From the NCBI GenBank assembly GCA_964466185.1, contig CAYXMS010000004.1, forward strand, positions 9,103 to 73,102: a stretch of DNA of 64,000 bases, in the 5' to 3' direction. Position 1 is the first letter of the stretch, and the number at the start of each line of letters is the position of its first letter. Origin of the DNA: CAZTYI01 sp964466185. Its GTDB lineage: Bacteria > Chlamydiota > Chlamydiia > Chlamydiales > SM23-39. The notes below the pieces were generated by a model. That model was not told where the DNA came from. It saw only the letters and a list, made by a program, of their open reading frames with translations, and ran no database searches. Both the position numbers and the translations under genes were made by a program. Positions 59,801 through 64,000 of the stretch are shown one piece after another.

Positions 59801-61635
59801 AGAGTTTTTTAGATGATTGGCAATTAACCGGGCATTTTGTAAATCAAGATAGTTTTGGACTTCAAAATGCAATTTTGCAAGGGCCCAACTGTTTTTTTAA
59901 AGGCAATATTGCTTTCTATCCGCAAAGCCAAAAAATTGAAGGCGCATTAGGTGATTTTGAAATTAAACAAAAAAACAGACATTCGATTTTACGGATGCCA
60001 AATGATTTGTCTGATTTGAAATTCGAGACCCAAGGCCAGGGGCTGTTTTGTTTAGATTTAAATAGCCGCAAGCTGGATATTGATGTAGATCTAAAAAATT
60101 TCCAGTTTTCTATAGATAAATATTTTTTTGAGAATCAGGCTCCTTTGAATTTGCATTATGTACAGGAAAAAGGTTTGCAAATGAAAGGATTGGATTTTTT
60201 GATCACAGCACCCGGTAATTCGGAAATAGAGTTTAAAGCAGATTTTGCAGTTATAGATAGCAGTTTTGATAAGTGGCAAATTGAAAAAGCTAAAATTGTT
60301 TTTCCTTTGATTTTTTTACAGCAGTTAAAAAATCAGGTTTTTTTGCAGTGCTGGAATAAATGCAGTCCGCTGATTAAGCTGGAAAACCAAATTAATTTGA
60401 ACCTGGATCTGCAAGGTAACATAGATTTGTCCTGCCTTTCAGGGAACATAGAGAAAATGCAGTTTTTTATAGGAGAGCAAAAACAGCTTTTTAAAAAAAT
60501 AGGTTTTCAAAAAAGTCCGGAAAATTTTGCTTTTCAATCGCAAATGCAGTTAGGCTCTTGTTTTCATGCTTTAAGCGGCAATTTGGATTTTTCTGATAGC
60601 TTGGCAGGATATTTGGCGTTAGGGAAAGAAAAGACGCCTTTAAAGGCCTGTTTTGAAATCACTCAGGACTGTTTGCTGATTCAACAAATTTTTGGCGAAT
60701 ATGCCGGTTTAAAAGCAGATTTTTCAACTGCATTTGGTTCTTCTGAAAACGTTAAAAAAACCAAAAATCCCGATCAGGATCTTTGCTATGATCTGTTGGG
60801 ATCTTTGAAAATTGATTTTGCTAAAATGTGGCCGAAGTTTTGGCCTAAAATGGCTGAATTTGAAAAATTACAGTTGGGTTCTGGATTCATGCTGCTGGGC
60901 AAGCTTGAATTTTTAAAAACAGAACCTAAATTCCAGTCTTTTATAGGAAGGCTTACGGGAAAGAATTTTCAAATTGGAGGCTATAGTTTCAAAAGTTTGG
61001 ATTCCGAAATTAAGCTGCAAGACCGCATGCTGGATATTACAAATTTATTAATTAGCGATATGGCAGGCAGATTGAAAATAAATCAGCTGTTATTGCAAGA
61101 CTGTCAAGGCTCTTTGCAGTTCAAGATGCCTTTTATAGGATTATATGAACTGCGTCCCAGCCTTTTACATACAATCCAGAAAAAAAATCAAAAACAGACG
61201 CCGCTTTTAATTAGAAAAGCTGAATTTTTTGATTTAAAAGGAAATTTAGAAGATTTAAAGACTGTTTCTGGAAAAGGCAGTTTGCTTTTTATCAATTCTT
61301 TTAAAAGGGGATATAATGTTTTAGAGATCCCGGCTGATTTTTTGGGCCGGATTGTAGGATTGGATGCAGAGCTCTTAATCCCCGTATCCGGTGCTTTGGA
61401 TATGGAACTTAGCGAAGGGCGTTTAAATTTAACCAAATTGCAGGATGCTTATTCGGAAAATATGCGTTCTGAATTTTTCTTGATCCATCCCAGCTATATA
61501 GATTTACAAGGCAATCTGAATTTACATTTTAAAATGAAACAGGACGTTCTGTTTAAAATTACAGAAAATTTTATTTTAGCTTTGAAAGGCTCTATTTTTC
61601 AGCCTAAATTAAAAATGGTTAAAAAGAAAAAATAA
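56884..61635 (+). CDS. Very large AsmA-like membrane-anchored protein
   Basis: Protein of 1583 residues. One N-terminal transmembrane anchor (about 5-28) is followed by long stretches of alternating beta strands (LQGNLNLHFKMKQ, DLQGALQFDFFQK and many similar) typical of AsmA/YhdP/TamB-type proteins, which form lipid-conducting or scaffold grooves between the two membranes. The C-terminal 150 residues (LDAELLIPVSGALDMELSEG) resemble the AsmA-like C-terminal domain. A tandem hexapeptide repeat (DSKSYE) interrupts the region near residue 270. It is translationally coupled to the GcvH-like gene. Confidence 0.75.
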   Translation: MLKKVVLGFGIFVASVLIAGGFFFKFYLKNFSLGSFSINKKGLVLNQFSISNQKFSCSVEKIFFSFSHQDNLLLRPCLVIKKKSQYKRGKNLTFNNWQIKEGTVRLELEKEPVELFVSIDRQKSYFSFDPEYKQIEYVFQDGSLSFHRVPLEKLFCFAKLWLDIEQSLPVKQVQGELNGQGFFNKKRKLVFNHNQIDLDFHLSNVKCLEKNSLLHLNFARIDFKLLQTKKNLADLYLAGSFEKAQILEKNSVTADGFFSCQNQALAFSLKDSKSYEDSKSYEDSKSYEDSKSYKDSKSLQKKKSLPNNNSFWFLEGSAFLKEKSFHFRLKKDVSELVFQKRINGRCAISGQKINSDIFKFMQIFLQNYYPDCLNYTLKTGEVSFYAEWDSFWKKNQTIQVSELTSGKLDLIAPFGKVQIDDLFCRMDLDFSKKNIVQSADLKMAGGYAGSWQNKKLKLDKVRLNLKVRKEQLFSSFCLFDFNGFKGQVKCFEEGRQVKAVFSGKGPVQDFLQTKEELSLSVSLQKENNYLFSGLMQMKEKDQTNQTLSFGLELKHLLQQKNLSDWRKNIVNFWIKAEKLKLEKWFSFLNFLNFQLQGRANLSCFYQDQELNLDFQGENLYFKNQILEFFLPQLGSVDDLFLEDYLSLSLDFKNQDFKIKTPVFQGGFAFFEYGLNCKCTQASLTAKDQVVRLEVGKGNLNGIDLQGALQFDFFQKKWSVEAKEAKGSVQDLCLLLRNFGLAKHLFFSYLTGSFSSKKGFFLEKNLKDQTMLWNLDLDILDLAFQKDPFAKGKNFQGKIIWDSSEDKLILAGAQGDLEFYGQKLKLKIPWIKKEKQRAVFDIFSEVDSLELCRLSGSALTVQDRLVLQFQKNSHFLSFPIAVKDCIFENENLQLCEFYFQLPLKEWALYSSFLNPKNILDFQTFNGQVKGHFCFEKNKDLFLKLQGKKLKILNKRFDRLNFLIKKNKQGLYLEESFLDDWQLTGHFVNQDSFGLQNAILQGPNCFFKGNIAFYPQSQKIEGALGDFEIKQKNRHSILRMPNDLSDLKFETQGQGLFCLDLNSRKLDIDVDLKNFQFSIDKYFFENQAPLNLHYVQEKGLQMKGLDFLITAPGNSEIEFKADFAVIDSSFDKWQIEKAKIVFPLIFLQQLKNQVFLQCWNKCSPLIKLENQINLNLDLQGNIDLSCLSGNIEKMQFFIGEQKQLFKKIGFQKSPENFAFQSQMQLGSCFHALSGNLDFSDSLAGYLALGKEKTPLKACFEITQDCLLIQQIFGEYAGLKADFSTAFGSSENVKKTKNPDQDLCYDLLGSLKIDFAKMWPKFWPKMAEFEKLQLGSGFMLLGKLEFLKTEPKFQSFIGRLTGKNFQIGGYSFKSLDSEIKLQDRMLDITNLLISDMAGRLKINQLLLQDCQGSLQFKMPFIGLYELRPSLLHTIQKKNQKQTPLLIRKAEFFDLKGNLEDLKTVSGKGSLLFINSFKRGYNVLEIPADFLGRIVGLDAELLIPVSGALDMELSEGRLNLTKLQDAYSENMRSEFFLIHPSYIDLQGNLNLHFKMKQDVLFKITENFILALKGSIFQPKLKMVKKKK
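57694..57783 (+). repeat. 18-bp in-frame tandem repeat in the AsmA-like gene
   Basis: Five consecutive 18-base units (GATTCCAAATCTTATGAA and variants) encode Asp-Ser-Lys-Ser-Tyr-Glu. The first three differ by one base each; the last two are more diverged. As the unit is a multiple of three, copy change lengthens or shortens the protein without frameshift. Confidence 0.95.
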
Positions 61636-61720
61636 GCTTGTGTTAAAATATAGTTTTCTTGCATATAAAAGAAGCTAAGCGGTATCTTTTTTCTCATAGT
61701 TTTTAAAAAAGGGTTTATTT

Positions 61721-62305
61721 ATGGCTTTTGAATTAATGCAAAAAACTTTGGATCTTGTTTTTCCTAATCTTTGCCTGCATTGCCAGGCAAAAACTGAAAA
61801 ACGCCTGTTTTGTTTGTCTTGTCTGGAGTCTTTGCAGCTTTTGTCAACAGAAGCTTTAACCCTGTATCGCCAAAAGCTAGATAATATTACCGTCGCCTTT
61901 GCTAAAATGGGAGTGGCCGAGAGTCTTTTTCTTAATTTAAAAAAAGGACTAAAGCCATTAAAAAAAATAGCAGCTTCTTATATGGTTTGCCAGCTGCAAA
62001 AAGAAAATCCAACATTATGCCCTGATATTATTGTTCCTTTGCCTTCCAAAGCAGGGGAATACCGCTTAAATGAAAGTTTGGCGTTAGAAATTGGCACAAT
62101 GTTTAAAAGTCCGATAAAAAGGCTTTTTCTGCCCTTGCCGATTTCTTTTTTCGGCTCTGCCTGGGCTTTGAAAAAATCTGATCTGTTTGATAAAAAAACA
62201 CTTCTAGTTATGGCAGAATATGAAGAAAAAACTGTGCAAAAAGCAGTGTCGCAGCTCAAAAAACAGGGTTTTAAAAATATTCAGGCTGTCGCTTTATGCG
62301 CTTAA
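61721..62305 (+). CDS. ComF-like phosphoribosyltransferase-fold protein
   Basis: Protein of 194 residues. The N-terminal zinc finger has four Cys (CLHC at about 18-21 and CLSC near 32-35), followed by a PRTase-type domain with IIVPLPSKAGEYRLNESLALEI in place of the usual ComF core. The typical PRPP loop (DDVxTTGAT) is not evident; the corresponding region reads KKTLLVMAEYEEKTVQ, so catalytic activity is doubtful. The 3' end overlaps the dnaA stop region by 12 bases in convergent arrangement. Confidence 0.72.
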   Translation: MAFELMQKTLDLVFPNLCLHCQAKTEKRLFCLSCLESLQLLSTEALTLYRQKLDNITVAFAKMGVAESLFLNLKKGLKPLKKIAASYMVCQLQKENPTLCPDIIVPLPSKAGEYRLNESLALEIGTMFKSPIKRLFLPLPISFFGSAWALKKSDLFDKKTLLVMAEYEEKTVQKAVSQLKKQGFKNIQAVALCA

Positions 62306-63607
62306 ATTGTTTTTAACTAGCTTAATTTGCTTTTCTAAAAGGGAATTGCTTTTTATCTGAATAGATATTTTTTTCCAGGCATGCAGCAGGGTGGAATGGG
62401 TTTTCCCTCCGAAAGATGCCGCTATTTTGACTAAAGAATCATCTAACATTTCTTTTGCCAGATACATCGCAGCCTGTCTTGCCAAGGCAATATTTTTTAA
62501 TCTGGATTCGCTTTTGATATCCGATATTTTAACCTTAAAAACAGCTGCTGTTGCTTTTAAAATATCTTCTACAGATAGCTGGGAAACAGGTTTGTATTCG
62601 AACATTTCCTTGAGCAGGTTCTCAGCTATGGCTTCGGTAATTTCTAAACGCATGAGCTTGCAATATGCACTCAAACGGTTAATAGCTCCTTCTAATTGCC
62701 TGACATTGTTGTAAATGTGATCGGCAATAAAAAAAGCAACATTGTTGGTAATTTGAATATTTTTTTGCTCTGCTTTATGCTGGATAATAGCAACCCTAGT
62801 CTCTAGCTCAGGCATGCCGATATGCGAAACCAGTCCCCATTCCATGCGTCCGATCATCCTTTCCGACAGTTTTAATTGTCCAGGTGGTTTATCGCTGGTG
62901 ATAACTACTTGCTTACTTTGATTGATCAGGATTTCAAAGGTGTTGCAAAATTCTTCTTCAAAATTTAAGCGGTTTTGTAAAAATTGAATATCGTCTACTA
63001 AAAGCACGTCCAGAGAACGGAAATATTTTTTCATTTGATCAGAAGAACGATTGCGCAGATTGTTGACCAAATCATTAATAAAGGTTTCAGTCGTAATATA
63101 TTGCACCCGCAAATTTTTATGGTTTTTGCGGATAAAATGGCCAATGCCATGTAAAAGATGGGTTTTTCCCAAACCAACTCCGCCATGAATAAATAGGGGG
63201 TTGAAAGATTTTCCCGGCTTGGTAGCAACTCCAAAAGCGGCCGATTTAACAAATTGGTTGGACGGGCCCTCAATAAAATTCTCAAAAGTATATTGCTCTT
63301 TTAAATCGGTTGGCTTTTTTTCCCTGTTCTGCGGCTTAGCTGTTATATGCCGCATTTGTTTAACGGGCGCTTTAATTGTAAATTCGATTTTTTTTCCGAT
63401 AGGAAAAAATGTTTCCAGATCTTTTTTATAATTGTCTAAAAGATATTCTCTCACGAAAATATTAGGCACTTCTAAGTGCAAAATATTATCGTCAGAGGTC
63501 ACAACATGAATCGGCTTAAGCCAATTTTCATATTCGGTAGGAGAACATTTTTTTTGCATCAGCTCTAAGAATTGCTCCCAGAGCAGATCTTTATTACAGG
63601 TCAGCAT
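62294..63607 (-). CDS. dnaA: Chromosomal replication initiator DnaA
   Basis: AAA+ initiator of 437 residues: N-terminal domain I (LWEQFLELMQKKCSPTEYENW), a short linker, Walker A GGVGLGKTHLLHG (about 142-154), Walker B VLLVDDIQFL, sensor/Arg-finger region RMEWGLVSHIGMPELETR, and DNA-binding domain IV with GGKTHSTLLHAWKKI. Chlamydiae carry two dnaA genes; which paralog this is cannot be decided here. No cluster of consensus TTATCCACA boxes is seen in the flanking region, so an adjacent origin is not supported. Confidence 0.96.
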   Translation of the reverse strand: MLTCNKDLLWEQFLELMQKKCSPTEYENWLKPIHVVTSDDNILHLEVPNIFVREYLLDNYKKDLETFFPIGKKIEFTIKAPVKQMRHITAKPQNREKKPTDLKEQYTFENFIEGPSNQFVKSAAFGVATKPGKSFNPLFIHGGVGLGKTHLLHGIGHFIRKNHKNLRVQYITTETFINDLVNNLRNRSSDQMKKYFRSLDVLLVDDIQFLQNRLNFEEEFCNTFEILINQSKQVVITSDKPPGQLKLSERMIGRMEWGLVSHIGMPELETRVAIIQHKAEQKNIQITNNVAFFIADHIYNNVRQLEGAINRLSAYCKLMRLEITEAIAENLLKEMFEYKPVSQLSVEDILKATAAVFKVKISDIKSESRLKNIALARQAAMYLAKEMLDDSLVKIAASFGGKTHSTLLHAWKKISIQIKSNSLLEKQIKLVKNNLSA

Positions 63608-64000
63608 TTTTTAAAAAACCTTCAAGGAAGTTTCATATGTTAATCTATCACGGGTTTTAAGCCGAAGCAAGAAATTTTATAGAGTTTTTTAGATTTTTAT
63701 ATTTTAAATATAAAAAATAAAAAGAATAAATATAATAGATATTTATTAAAAAAAATAAATGTTAATTCTAATTTTATTTTTAAAAAATATGGTTTAAAAA
63801 TATGGAAAAAACAAAATATGAAAAAATAAAATATGAAAAAATATGGAAAAAACAAGAATATAGAATGTTTTCTCCAGGATTACAAGCTGCGCCGGTTTTT
63901 TGCAGATTTGTTTGGTACCTGATGTCAGTGGAGCTTTAATTGATGTTGAATCTCCCTCGCCTAAAGGCGAAGGATTCCTGGTTCGTGGCTCCGAGCAACC
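63608..64000. other. Region upstream of dnaA, AT-rich with short repeats, no gene
   Basis: The 393 bases upstream of dnaA contain its promoter region, an extremely AT-rich stretch (63690-63865) with repeated AAAATATGGAAAAAACAA and AAAATATGAAAAAATA units, and the start of a family B element at the right edge. No coding frame or DnaA-box cluster was seen. Confidence 0.55.
63944..64000 (-). repeat. Dispersed repeat family B, copy 3, cut by window edge
   Basis: Reverse-complement copy: read on the minus strand, GGTTGCTCGGAGCCACGAA, then a hairpin TCGCCTTTAGGCGAGGGAG and ATTCAAC. The right end matches copy 1 nearly perfectly; the left part lies outside the window. Confidence 0.75.

Noticed and set aside
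63608..64000. Chromosomal origin next to dnaA
   Set aside because: No cluster of TTATCCACA-like boxes found; AT-richness alone is not sufficient, and in Chlamydia dnaA is not a reliable origin marker.
1..64000. CRISPR array or restriction/defence island
   Set aside because: No regularly spaced direct repeats with unique spacers and no cas, methylase or nuclease genes of that kind were seen.

Overview
The window is a chromosomal segment of an AT-rich member of the phylum Chlamydiota, most likely a non-Chlamydiaceae (Parachlamydiales-type, environmental or arthropod/amoeba-associated) lineage. This rests on gene order. A contiguous chlamydial type III secretion (T3SS) block runs in the same order as Chlamydia CT663 to CT674 (scc4, cdsD, needle-chaperone/needle genes, cdsN, cdsO, cdsP, cdsQ, pkn5, cdsC). 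There are also clpX-clpP-tig / SNF2 helicase / mreB, kdsA-lptC-lptA-lptB, nfo-rpsD, pheT/yidD/recO and a chlamydial-type dnaA. Species cannot be fixed without rRNA. A run of 100 N (5984-6083) shows this is a draft assembly.

Layout. 1-12382 (minus strand): T3SS core operon, from the chaperone Scc4 through inner ring, needle, ATPase, stalk, needle-length regulator and C-ring to a Ser/Thr kinase and the secretin, whose 3' end lies outside the window. 12781-16129 (minus): four genes that look like translocators and small helical partners. 16518-22256 (minus): a 1912-residue, all-helical, internally repeated protein, probably secreted. 22505-23842 (plus): a coiled-coil protein of unknown function. 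23854-27118: clpX, clpP, tig. 27265-32864: tRNA-Gly, SNF2 helicase, mreB, dtd. 32981-38190: ndk, a heptosyltransferase, and the LPS-export/Kdo genes. 38276-41077: a small unknown gene, tRNA-Arg, khpA, rluD and a small unknown gene. 41783-44245: an 820-residue candidate effector with a SopB/IpgD-like phosphoinositide phosphatase signature and a eukaryotic-type IQ motif. 44444-55925: recX, asnS, nfo, rpsD, a Cys-rich protein, two lipoproteins, pheT, a LysM protein, yidD, tRNA-Leu, recO. 56075-63607: tRNA-Arg, a GcvH-like protein, a very large AsmA-like protein, a ComF-like protein and dnaA.

Functional picture. The left third is a host-interaction island: secretion machine, translocator-like proteins and very large probable substrates. 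The remainder is mostly chlamydial housekeeping (proteolysis, envelope LPS export, translation, repair, replication start, MreB-based division) with single-gene insertions of lineage-specific, probably secreted proteins.

The non-coding DNA holds at least three families of short dispersed repeats. Two end in a strong hairpin with a central CTTTAG loop, like the ends of IS200/IS605-type elements. One of these has rewritten the last codons of clpP. No transposase is encoded in the window, so they would have to be non-autonomous or relic elements.
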